Shown here piece by piece: positions 11,270 through 23,100 of a stretch of 64,000 bases of DNA. This DNA comes from Membranipora membranacea (lineage: Eukaryota > Bryozoa > Gymnolaemata > Cheilostomatida > Membraniporidae), in the NCBI GenBank assembly GCA_914767715.1, contig OU612068.1, positions 15,066,001 to 15,130,000 of the forward strand, in the 5' to 3' direction. Under the pieces are notes generated by a model that did not search any database, had not been told where the DNA came from, and saw only the letters and a program-made list of their open reading frames with translations. Position numbers and translations under genes: made by a program. Each line of letters starts with the position of its first letter. Position 1 is the stretch's first letter.

Positions 11270-14200
11270 TTAGGTGAGTTTCTTCACTTTTCCATAAAGA
11301 GAGTCCACCACTTTGCCCATGCTCTGGATGGTTTCAAGCGCAGATTCATATGTTTTATCTTTAGCTGTCTCATCGAATATGACAAGTACTCCGTCTCCCT
11401 GGTCCAAAATACCGTTAAACTTCTTATCCAGAATCATTTGAGACAGCTTTCGCTCAACTAGGTCCTGGATGAATTAAAAAAATTACAAACAATATTAGCA
11501 ATAATCATGCAATTCGATACATTACCCACTCCTCTGCATGCATCTGAAAAACCTCAGACTTATTGATCAACTTATAACCTTGGGTAGTCATATAGCAGCA
11601 CTTACCTGATCAAGGTTGATAAGCTTGGCAACATGCGCTACTTGTACATGAGAGTATGGTTCTATAATCCTCAGTAGATTTCCCTCAAGTAATTTATCAT
11701 AGAGGCTTTCCAAGTGTGCTTTTATAATAGGATCATTCTCCAATTCAGTCTTGTACTTTGCCAAAGCCTACAGATATACAGGAAATGGTAAGTTTATAAT
11801 CGGTTTATTTACAACTTGTTTTTTTATCGTCACATCAAGGAGCCAAAGAAGAGAATTCCTAATAATTTCTATGGAAGTATTTAGAGTTAGAGGTGGTTTG
11901 CTGATAATGCTGCAAAAGACATTTGAATTTAAAACCCAACCAAATGAAAATTACCAACAGCGCATATCTCCATTGACAGAACACAGAGTCTCAGTGCTAA
12001 GGTAAGAGAATCAATCCACCTATCATATCAAGGAAGCACAGAAAACCAGTTTCATAAATGGAACACACTTTTTATGATCACGTGATATTCTTGCTCAGCC
12101 TCTTGGAACACAGCAATATGATATACAAATGCTGACAAACCTTCTTGAATTCAGCCAGTGATCGGTCCTTACTAGCCTGTGCTATGCTTTTCATAGCTTC
12201 AGCATTCTGACCTCCATATTTGAGAGCAAGTTTTCCACTTAGTATCTGCGTAACTTCGTCGGCCCTACGGTGCAAAAATTGATTTAATCAACGAAACACA
12301 GAAAAATGAATTTGTGTCTTGCATACAATAGTAAATTTTGTGATACAGGGTCAGCATAGCATGTCAGATGTATTGCATTACTTAAACTTGCTCCACTTGA
12401 AATTATCGCTCATTTAATCTTTAAATTAGATCAATTAGTTGCTCATTCAATCTATGTTATTATTAGTGGAAAAAATTCAGCTGATTTTTTTGTGTAGAGA
12501 TGTGAAGTAAGGCCACCATCTGCAAAGATTTTCCTCTCAGTTAAATTTAACCTTGTTCAAGGGTAACGGTTACTCACTGTTCAAGCATTATTTTGGCGAG
12601 AAGCATGTATTTCAGACCAGTGATGGCTTTTATGCTGTCAATAGAGTCATAGCCTTCAAACGCCTCATAGAAATAGGAGAATGCTGTTTTAAAGTCTCTC
12701 TCAGCAGCAGCATGTAGAATCCCTACAAAATAACCATGCTGTGTGATTTTTTTGTTGTAAAGACTTATCCTATGTTCAAACGCATTGAACATTATTGCGA
12801 CTTACGCTGTGACAGACCATTTTCTCTTTGTAACCACAAAACGCAAAATGACCCACTTGAAATAGATATAATAGATGTAATCTAAGGTGTTTCTCAAGCT
12901 GAGAAGTCTCAAAATGAGCTTGAGAAAAGATTGATGGGGTTATTAGAGCTGCAGCTGTAGCTTGTTGACTACAACCTCGCCGTCGGACGAGGGGCAAAAG
13001 TCTGGGGGGCTCAGACTAACTACAACCCTTCTCATGTATGAAGTTTGAATTGGGAATATAATATCATTAATTTTACATAATATTAGACTACCATTGGAAA
13101 CATTGACCTCTCTTCCCTGTATTGCTAGCAAAATTGTAAAAAGTAAAAAGATATATTGATGTGTGAAAGGAAAATTTTACTTTATTATTTCTATGTACGA
13201 ACAAAACCAAAACTCTAATTGAGATCCCTGATGTGACTTCAGACTCAGGTTTCCCGGATGGTTCGTTCTGGTATAGAGTATGGTACATTTTGAAGAAATA
13301 CTATGTGTCAGACAAATTTGAGTATAAATCATATTGATTCAAGATCTCAAGCACATTGATGGCAACAAGAGCGACTTGTCTTCAAAAAAAATCCTATTTC
13401 TAACGTAATGAGGTTCATACCATACCTGATTGAAGGTCTAGTGCTGCCTGTAGTTTTGGAGGACAGTAGATACCGTTAGCGGTTGTTCTTGCAGATGTTA
13501 ATGCAGCACTGTAATTATATAGAAATGAGAATTCAAGTTTCACAGTCACAGTTTAGACAGTTTTCTGAGGTCCAATTTGATTCTATTTTCGGAGTAGCCC
13601 TATCTCAATAATGGGTACTCTTTGGCGCACACAGCATGGGAAAACGAGCTGAATGTGGTCTTGTCCTGTCTTGAAAACGACTCATCATAGGAAAAAAACT
13701 TCTATTTGATTCTGCCTCTGCACCATTTGAAATTCATTGGGACAAATTTCAGGCAATAATTTTGGTATCCCGATGCTCATTTCTATTTTATATCTGCCAG
13801 TTTGGTTGACAAACTTTCTGGAATTTTTTGTGCATTTTATCTCTAAATTGAGACTAACCAGCTTTCAAACCCCTTATGATTTGGACAATCATTTTAATCT
13901 TATTTTTCAATGATGCAGATGACTTTGTTTTAGAGTCTTTGACACAATTTTTTCGTATGCAGAGTACCAGTACCCACAAAACCCAGGAAGCAGTACGGAC
14001 GTAAATGAAGAGAAGACAAGTCCGAAAAAAGGCTCAAGTTCTAATTGTCATTTGACTGTTCATAATCACAGCTGACATTTCATGTTACCGATATCGTACA
14101 ATATCCTTAACAAAGAAATATGTGTTTTCACTTTAGTTGAAAGTTTTACAGATGGAAACTTACCGAGCTTTGGGGAGATTGCCCAGTGAATGATAAACTT

Positions 14201-17200
14201 TGCTTTCTAGAAGTTGGACTTCTACCAACAAGGCTTTGTCATCAAGCTTCTTCAATTCATATAAAAGTGAAGAGCCAAGTTTGATTGCTTGTTGGTACTG
14301 ATCTGTCATTGTGAAACATAAAAAAGACTCGAATGAAAATGGTGTTTTACATAATGCAATAGACAGTTTTCTGAGCTCTTACTTATGCCTCAATTCGGAG
14401 TTGTCCTCTCTCCAGTTTGGTACTTTTAACCCACGCCGCATAGGAAAAACCTGCTGAAAGAGGGTTTTATTGAAAACCGCTTATGTTACGATAAAAATGA
14501 TTTTTGATTCAGAGTCTGCGCCATTGAAAACCCAGTGAGACAGAGTTTCCAAATCATCGGAGGCTTGAATGTTGATAAATCTTAATTTTAGTGACGAAAC
14601 TCATGAAAGATTCCGCCAAATTGTCCGCAAAACAGGCAAAAAATGCTGTAATTGACTATCCAAATACTAAAATTATTTCCCAAACCCATGTCCATATGAG
14701 TTTTCAATGTTGCAGATTCCGAATCAAAAATAATTTATATCATATTATAAGCAGTTTTCAAGATAACCATCTTTTCAGCACGTTGTTCCTATGTGGCGTG
14801 GGTTAAAAGTACCAAACTGGAGAGAGGACAACTCCAAATTGAGGCCTAAATCAGAGCTCAGAAAACTGTCTATTAGAATGGCATCGACATAAACTATGTC
14901 GAATTTGAAATAAGCAGTATTTTTACTCAGAAACAATATGCTTTACACTATTGCACCGAAAAGTGCTATCGATCCCTCTGTAAAAAAACAAATCTGACTA
15001 CAATTATGAAATAAGCCTTATAACTGGTGTAATACATACTTGTATCATAATACAAAGCAATAAGTCTGCATTCGAGCGCTTGTCGTAAGAATGTCCTCTT
15101 CTCGTCCTTTGCCCAATCAATACATTCATTACAGAGTTCAACCTGCAACAATCTCCTGGTAATTATAAACTGCAACTATTTGACTATTATTTCAGAGTTT
15201 TTGCATCCTAGATTGTTTAAACCTAGCTAAGCGAGTCCAAATGAGAGAAATCTGTTTATCCTTATCTATTTTTATAGTTGCAGCCATTGGGACCAATCAA
15301 TGGGGCCTTGTCAATTGAAATCTAGTTATTTTCAAATTCAATAATAACTGTATTGTTTGAATAGTTAGTCCTTACGCATGTCATAACAATGAATACTTCC
15401 TCTGTTGGGATATCACTGCTGAACAAAGATCGGGTTATTAAAATAATATGTAGCCCTACCTCCGAGCCCGTACCAGCTTCCATGTCCAGAAACATATCAA
15501 CTAATGCCTTCACCAGCTTGGCAGCCTTGGCTTTACTTATTACACTGAGAAATGGACGTGAGTATTTGATGAGGTGAGCCAGTTCTGCAGCCTTCTCATG
15601 CTTAGCATAAAGCTGACCAAGATCTAATATGGCCTGTTCTTTACATCGGGTACCTTCATCATCGTTATCAAAGTCCTTCTTGACTGTTGAGAGAAAGAAA
15701 ACCCAAGATTATATCATGTTGTTTCCACTGATAGGTGTTACCATGACAAAAACAGTTGGTGTCATTGTGTACAAGTTACTTGAAGCCCTATCTTAGCTAA
15801 GGCTTCAAGTGTTAGTTTACTGTTCTTCTACTGTTAACTATTCGTCTTGGCAGCCGAGATGTCTGTCACCCTCCACCCCATTTACACGGTGGTGCTTCAC
15901 GCGAGGTTCATTGATGAAAAATTGCATTTCTGAGAATACCAAAATACTCTTCGTATTAGTAAATAGATAAATTCAAGGTTCAAAGCATGTACCGAAACCT
16001 ATATTATCTCATAGTACAGGTAGAGCTAAGAGGCAGTGTTTGGAATATCGACATCTAACAAGCTGATTTTTCTCAAATATTCCCGCCTTTTGTACGGCCT
16101 GGAGGCCTTAGTAAATAGATAAATTCAAGGTTCAAAGCATGTACCGTAACCTATATTATCTCATAGTACAGGTAGAGCTAAGAGGCAGTGGTTGGAATAT
16201 CGACATCTAGCCTATGGACATCTGACAAGCTGATTTTTCTCAAATATTCCTGCCTTTTGTACGGCCTGAAGGGTTCAATTAGTGCATAAACGCTCCCCCT
16301 CCCCCGACTCATTTTAAATCAATACTTGATATTTGTAACTGGGTTGTGTTGCATGGACTGAAACCAATAGAAATAAAAAAACTGCAGGCTGCCAATGAAA
16401 TGATTTAGCTCCAAATGATAGATCGATATTATCGGCACATTGGGTTACAAGAGGTGATTCAGCCAACAGGTCCTCACAAGCTGCCAAGTCATCATAAACG
16501 TTCAAACAATAAAAATCATACTGCAACTTCTATTTTTGAGGAGAATGGATACGAACAGTCTATATTGGCATAACTTTTAAATATATGCGGAGATCTTTTT
16601 CAAACAAAGTCTGCCAGAGGTCTCATTCCCATATCGATGGAACTATATAAATTGTTGTGTGAATGAATTTGCTTAATCTGATTAAAAGACAAAAAGAGCA
16701 TCAGTTATGTTCAGTGAAGAGATGGCAATGGTTCGACTCTCAATCTTCACCCACTTTAATGGAATGCATGACAAAGATAAATATATCTATGCGTAATATC
16801 CATCTATAGAAGTCTGAAAAATAAAATGTGAAAGCAGTCAGCATGTATGTATACTACTTTGCCAATGTCCATGATCAACCACCCACATCATGGCAAAGTA
16901 AATATGCTTGTAACTCTAGATTCCTATGCTAGTATAGTACAATAATCATTTTACAAGTAGATGGTGGAAGCTGTTACTCCTTGGTGGAAGCAAGGAGTTA
17001 TACAATTTGTAACTGCAAGTTATTATTCATTATGTATTTAATGTGTACTAACAGTAACTAACTAAATATGCTGATTCATTGATTGATAATTCCATGGGTC
17101 TACTTGCTGAATATAAATATATATACTAAATTGTATAGTTAATTACCTAAAACCAGAACCTACCTAATGTTTGAAGCATGATCATTGCCTGCTCAGGGTT

Positions 17201-17254
17201 TACTACTGTGACAGAAGTAGCTTTCTCAAGAACATCTTTAGGTTTGGGGTCCAT
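11270..17254 (-). CDS. PSMD11: 26S proteasome regulatory subunit Rpn6
   Basis: Rpn6 is a scaffold subunit of the 19S lid that clamps the lid to the 20S core. Nine minus-strand exons join in phase: 17164-17254, 15460-15683, 15040-15142, 14164-14302, 13426-13508, 12578-12722, 12141-12264, 11606-11767 and 11270-11464, giving 421 aa (422 in human). The N-terminal half is the helical TPR-like array, with [18 protein letters not shown] and [16 protein letters not shown]. The middle contains [16 protein letters not shown]. The C-terminal PCI domain has [18 protein letters not shown] and ends near [14 protein letters not shown]. The start codon gives [11 protein letters not shown] and is the only in-frame ATG at the exon start. 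Introns carry a complete 509-bp MITE (14362-14870), a relative at 13555, and a tandem duplication (15958-16276). Part of exon 4 plus its flanking intron recurs at 29165. Confidence 0.96.
13553..13770. mobile_element. Diverged relative of the TA-flanked MITE
   Basis: It begins TTAGACAGTTTTCTGAGGTC, close to the terminus of the complete copies, but the interior differs and no right end is clear. It lies in a PSMD11 intron. Confidence 0.45.
14362..14870. mobile_element. 509-bp MITE, long inverted repeats, TA target duplication
   Basis: The element runs GACAGTTTTCTGAGCTC ... GAGCTCAGAAAACTGTC with TA on each side (14360-14361 and 14871-14872). Inverted similarity extends well over 100 bp inward, including a shared GTACTTTTAACCCACGCC block and its reverse. 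It is very similar to 26315-26822. TA duplication suggests mobilisation by a Tc1/mariner-type enzyme. It is non-coding and lies in PSMD11 intron 3. Confidence 0.9.
15958..16276. repeat. 152-bp tandem duplication
   Basis: Two adjacent copies start AGTAAATAGATAAATTCAAG at 15958 and 16110. The second has a short insertion near the end. It lies in PSMD11 intron 1 and non-coding similarity is almost complete, so the event is recent. Confidence 0.9.
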
Positions 17255-20105
17255 CTTCACTCCTTTTGTGTTTTCAGCTTTTTTCTTCACTAGCTAAACT
17301 TCCTAAAATGGTCAAGGGTGTTACCAGCGACGTGCTCAATATTTATATTTGAAACTAATGAAGATTCCAAGCTATCTTTGTCTATTACAAAGTGAGCTTA
17401 CAGGGAGTAAGAACAATATAATATTTATGGTAAAGTGCTGTGTGCAGCCCATATGAAATTAGGAAGGGGGATTCTGCAGAAGGAAAAAGGTATATCTGCA
17501 GATGCAATACTAATCCAGTCCAGAAGGTACTAACTAGCTATAAACTTTTTTTATCTAGCTAGTAAAACAACTCAGGAGGATTAACCTCTCATACAAAGAG
17601 GTGCATTAGGCCTCAAGACATCCCAAGATTACTCTACAACAGTACAACAGTTCCAGTCTAAAACTGCCTCACAAATTCTCAAGACTGAACCCACAACAGG
17701 TCTTATTATTATCCGGGCAACTCCTTGACTTGAGGCTTACTTACGGGAATCCTTGAGGGTGTGAAGTAACACCAGGTTGGGTATTGCTAGCTCTTCTTGT
17801 GGAGTCTGGGGTTACTCTTCAGCCTCCTAATCGAGTGTTAATGATAAATATAAATAGCATACGGAAAATCTCAACGAATGAGCTAATTCTGACATGGAAT
17901 ATTCAATAATAGCATTTTTAGACCACTCCACTCTGATGACTGTGAGCTTGGTCAACAGACACTACAACAGATGCAAAAAGAAATCACTGAAGAATATGAA
18001 GATACCATGAGATAGAGTGAGGAAACACACAGTATATGAGGAACATTGAATTATATATCTGAAATAGCATCATTAGCTTCCTTTTGCAAAACAATGGGCT
18101 TGCAAGAATAGCTAGTCCCTAGTAGCAGTGAAGAAATGCCCAAAATCATTGACGCTGAAGGTAATTTATTACTGTTTGCAGTTTTGTCGACAAGACAATT
18201 TCCAAGGCTATGTTATTCATGCTAGTAGGGACAGCCAATCAAATCAATGTTAGATCAGTCCCTGTGTTGAGTATTTTTACTGTATAGGGTTATGTTAATA
18301 TTTCCGTTCCATGAGAAGAATTTAATTCAGTGATGAGGAGATATCTAATGACCGAGAAATTTGGACGATAAAAACAACACAAGATCCGCTGCCAGAGGTG
18401 AGCTAACCTCTGTGTATGCAGCATCACAAATTTACCATGGTAGTTTTCTACGAAGGACCCTAAGAGACACCAGGGGAAAAACAAGTAACAGACAAAACCC
18501 AGCATCAAGATGGAACCAGAGGATAGCAGTGCAACCCCCTGTGAAGGAGGACTTCAATAATACCTACCAGAAGAATAAAAACAGCAGATGCTGTAACCCC
18601 TGTGGGCAAACTCTTATAAACACTGTCATTCACTCTGTTTGATGTCTTCAAAGGTACTCAAAGGTAAAGGTATAGCTAGCTTAGGCAGGCCATGACTCTA
18701 TATACTTAATAATAAACCACATAGATAGGACACCATATAAAACTGAAGTGAGACACTTAATTGTTAGGCATTGAATTGGGAGCAATGATGCTACCATTGA
18801 TTTACTGTCCACAGTCAGGTTCTCAGTTGATAACTTGATCCTATTCTTTGAGTTTGAAAATTGTTTTACGTCAGCTGTATTTGGTTATCAATTTATTTGT
18901 CAAAAATCAGTAAATTGTGATTTTCACCACAAGCTGCGAAATCCAAACTCATTTAAATCCTATTGAAATTAATCGAGTGATCAATATAAAACCTGGTATA
19001 TGGGCTGCAAACCAATGATAACACCAATGCTACTACACAATTCAATGTCATAATGTTGCCCCATACTCCATATAGTATCCTGTCTAGCTTTCTTTATATG
19101 GGGCAGGCAGCAAGTAAAGTGAGCCAAGGCAGTGTGCTAACAGGAGATACAAGCCTAAAATGAACCTTGACCATGCATATTTTGGTTTGTGCTGATCCTA
19201 TGCAACCCACTGGCTTACAAGCTTGAAACTTGGCCACCAGGAGTTTCACAACTGGAATTTATTTTGTTATGTGTCTTTGTAAACAAATGCACATGTTGTG
19301 ATGTTCCCTATATTATCACATTTTGCAACATATCCATTTGCTAATAGGCCTCTAGCCTTGGAAATATTTATTTGTGCGGGCCCTACTGCACACACAACAT
19401 TGCTGTATAGGCTTTGTGTGCTGTACGCAAGTGGTGTTGCAAGGTGTTGTGTCAGATTGATTGCTGATTGCCTAATGTAGGTAAAAAAAATATAGGTTTA
19501 AATCTCAAGTTCTGTCTCTGTCCGAAGACTGAGATATAAAGATGGCTTAAGGGTGCGGTCGCTATAATTGGCGCCAAGTTGCTCTCAGTTTACAGGCAGG
19601 TCGGAGCACACCTGGGGCATCGATTGAGCACAGTAGTCAGTAGCGGTTTTCGAACCAAAGACCTCCAACACTTGCGTATTAGAGGTCAGGCGCCCAACCA
19701 ACCGAGCTTCCTCCTACTCCTATGACTGACATACAATGTGACAGTCTTGACACATCTTACAACACCACAGGAGGAGGGCAGATCCATTGCCCCTGCGCTT
19801 ACAATGGAGTGTATAGCCCGTCCCTGTACACACTTGTTTTGGTGTGGGTAGGGCAACAAATTGTTGACAAGAATGAATACTACTAACCCTCCTGGTTCAT
19901 TATGCTGGCGGTTAGAAGATGTGAGAATGTTAATGCCTTGCTATACCCTGCTGGCCTAAGCCTTCAATCTTAAACTCGATTTTTTGATATATCTACTCAA
20001 CAAATATCTATCAATCTGTCTAAAAAAAGCTTGCAGTTAAAACTGTGTTGTCTCATGTAGATAAATAAGGAGGTCACAACAGGGCATGCCATGATGTGAA
20101 GAATA
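17255..20105. other. Spacer between PSMD11 and the clathrin-like gene
   Basis: The flanking genes diverge from here, so promoters are expected at both ends. I see one tRNA-derived SINE (19555-19735). A 93-codon open frame at 18361-18642 has no recognisable features. Otherwise I see nothing. Confidence 0.5.
19555..19735 (-). mobile_element. tRNA-derived SINE (copy 1)
   Basis: On the minus strand the head looks like a tRNA: GAAGCTCGGTTGGTTGGGCG resembles an A box, and GGTTCGAAAACC a B box. The body shares TGTGCTCCGACCTGCCTG and a GAGAGCAAC block with the copy at 60963-61145. The tRNA part does not fold cleanly as a functional gene. Confidence 0.75.
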
Positions 20106-23100
20106 ATGGACGAAGACATATTTGATATTCAGGAGGCCTTCAAAGTAAGTAGGTATTTTCGGAACACTTCTCGAGTTTTAAAAATAATTCAAGACTCAAT
20201 TTGGTTAATACACTCTTGTATGAAAAGCCTTTCTGGGGGGTTCTTCTTACTATTTGAGTCACATGCCAAGGATTTTGAGCTAATTTAGCCTAAGGAGTAA
20301 AGTATTGTTAGGAATTTTTCTTCAAAGACTACGGAAGGACCACAGCAATATATAGTCTGGCAGCTAGTTCTGCAGTAATTGAACATTGTTTTCACATTTA
20401 GAAAATTCAGAGCACTTTAGGGTAAAAATTATGTACAGTGTTAGAAATTGTCCTCTCTTCTCATCTAAGAGCTATGAGGTATTCATGTAGCCTAGTGCTG
20501 TGCCAACCTAATAAACTACTACTTCAAAATACTTTTCCTTTTCACATAAGTTCAAAATAATTATTGTTCCATTGTCAGGAGATAACAGTAGATAACTTCA
20601 TTTATGAATTTATACAGTTCTCTCAGGTAGATACAAGTGATAGTTTATTCGGCTAGGTCAGCACTAGGCTTTGCAAATACCTCATATATGAGAAGGGAGG
20701 ACAATTTCTAACACTATACGTAATTTTTACCCAGGAGTGCTCTGAATTTTCTAAGTGTGAAAATATTGCGTAACTACTGCAGAACTAGCTGCCAGACTAT
20801 GTATTGCTGAGGTCCTTCTGAAGTCTTTAAGCATACGCATGGAATAGCAAAAACTTTAGCTAACATCTCTCAACTAGCTAAACTTAACTCAAGCTTATAT
20901 TTACCCCTCTTGAGTAGATGAGATCCCAAGGTATATAGATCTCTATAATCTTATTTACTTTATGACATATCAGTATTAAATGTGAAGTCACATGACATTC
21001 ACAGACTGTGCATATCTTTATTTTTCCAGTACCCGAGCTCAAAAACTGAAATACTTTTGATCGCACAGAACAATGTAACGAACTAAATCGATGATCTTAG
21101 TTGGCTTGCTGGATTACATTACTCCCAGGATATTTCCTCCAAGTCAGCTCGCACATCTATCAGGCCAAACTAAAGTGGGTGGACATGTGAAGCTTAAAAC
21201 ACGATAACTCCCTCCCATCAAGCTAGACAATTAACAACATAACCTTTTCATTGCAGCTCACAGATTATGGAGTACCACTGGATCAATCCAGCTGGCCTCG
21301 TGTCTCAGCTTCAGGGGCTAATTTAATTTGTGTTTTGCACAGAGATGACAAGTCATCATCTGTTGAGTCCATGCAATCCAGTAATAGCAGGGAGTCGAAT
21401 CATAACAAGGTAAGTTTACTAATAATTGTCGGTGTTTGATTCAAGTGGATTTTCTATCGTCTTTTTGGTCCCATTTAACAATGAGGCCATGGATGACTAA
21501 TTCTCTCTTATCGAATCAGACCTCCGAATCAATTTAAGCGACGTAGAACACATTGTTAACAACCTAAAACCTAAACCTCCTTTGATAAAATTCAATGGAA
21601 CAAAACACTTGGCAAGCTGACGATGCTAAAGGATATTTTTATGTATTTAGGTATCTATTATCCATGACAGTGGAAAAGCTGTGTCTAGAAGTAGAACGAT
21701 AGCTGAGTCAGCCAAGATACACCCTGCCAAACCAATCATTGCGTTGAAAGGTAATGATGATGTTATGGATAGATTTCTCAATAAGATGGGATTTGAGATG
21801 AGATTAAAAGGTCCTAATATATAAAGCTATTGGCAGCAGTTCGTATGCAGGTTTCCTTTCCATTCCTAGCATATATCTCAACACAATTTGTCATCATATT
21901 TCATAACGGGTTCCTTGACTGCACACAGTGCAAGTTTGATCTGCTTTTCTTTGATCATTTAACAGGATAACTGAATGTAGGTGCATGGTATCAAAACACC
22001 CTGCATTATACCTTATCTAAATTTGTCAGTTGCTTAGTATATACAGTGTCTTGCAAACAGATCCTCACTCCATACATGGCTTCCTGTGTAGTAATATCCT
22101 TGCAACATGTACTTTTTTCTAGCTCACAATGTTTTACAAGTGTACAACTTCGATACAAAGAATATGCTGAATGAAGTTGAATTGCTACATGAGGTGGTTT
22201 TCTGGAAGTGGGTTAATGAGGAGACAATAATGATGGTCACTGAGAAAAGTGCTCATTACTGGGCTGTATTTAGAGGTAAGCCTACTCACTATGTGAATAA
22301 TCTCACCATGCAAGCAAACTCTCTGTGTAAGTGATCTCACCGTGTAAGTGATCTCACTGTGTAAGCAAACTCGCTATCTGACAGATGGCGCATTATTTGA
22401 CTCAATGTGTCAGAGGTTGGAGCTTTGAATTGTAATATTTGTTGGACCATATCTCTATTGCTGGTTGTCTGCTACTTATTCCATGAAACAGTGTACCCCC
22501 TGGAGATAAATACCTGATGGTCAGTATATATGAGATCGCAGCACCGTATACAATTCAGCTATAACAGCTCATTTGACTAGTCCTGCTTCATGCCTCTCGT
22601 TTTGTTTGAAATAATTTTAGCTGACTTGTATACGGTGCTGCAATCTCATATATGACAGCTCATTTGACTAGTCGCCTCTCGTTTTGTGTGAAATAATTTT
22701 AGACCGAAGTGAACTTGAGTTCATATGTACAAGACTTCCTAGACTAAAGTCAACTGAGATTGTAAACTGTGCTGTGGATGAGCACTACCGATGGTTCACT
22801 ATCACCGGTTTACTTGACCATGGAAAGGTGAGGCCTCTTCAGGGTCTGGAGTCTCAGATTCCTTAATTTGATGGACGCACTAACCTGTCCGGATTGTATT
22901 ATTCCGAATTGTTTTCATATCTGACAAACAAATTTAAGACGTTTTGAGTAAGAGCCGTGTGTGCTGGAACCCTATCCTTTGAATGTGCATCGAGAGGAAA
23001 ATCATATCTTTTATAGAAAACAAACATTAAATCGTTTTGCACCAAGAGAAAGAGCTGACAATTTTCCTAGCAGGTTTTTATGCCGTCGCTTTGTTTAAGG

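Noticed and set aside
18361-18642. 93-codon open frame between PSMD11 and the clathrin-like gene
   Set aside because: No domain, no splice context and ordinary base composition.
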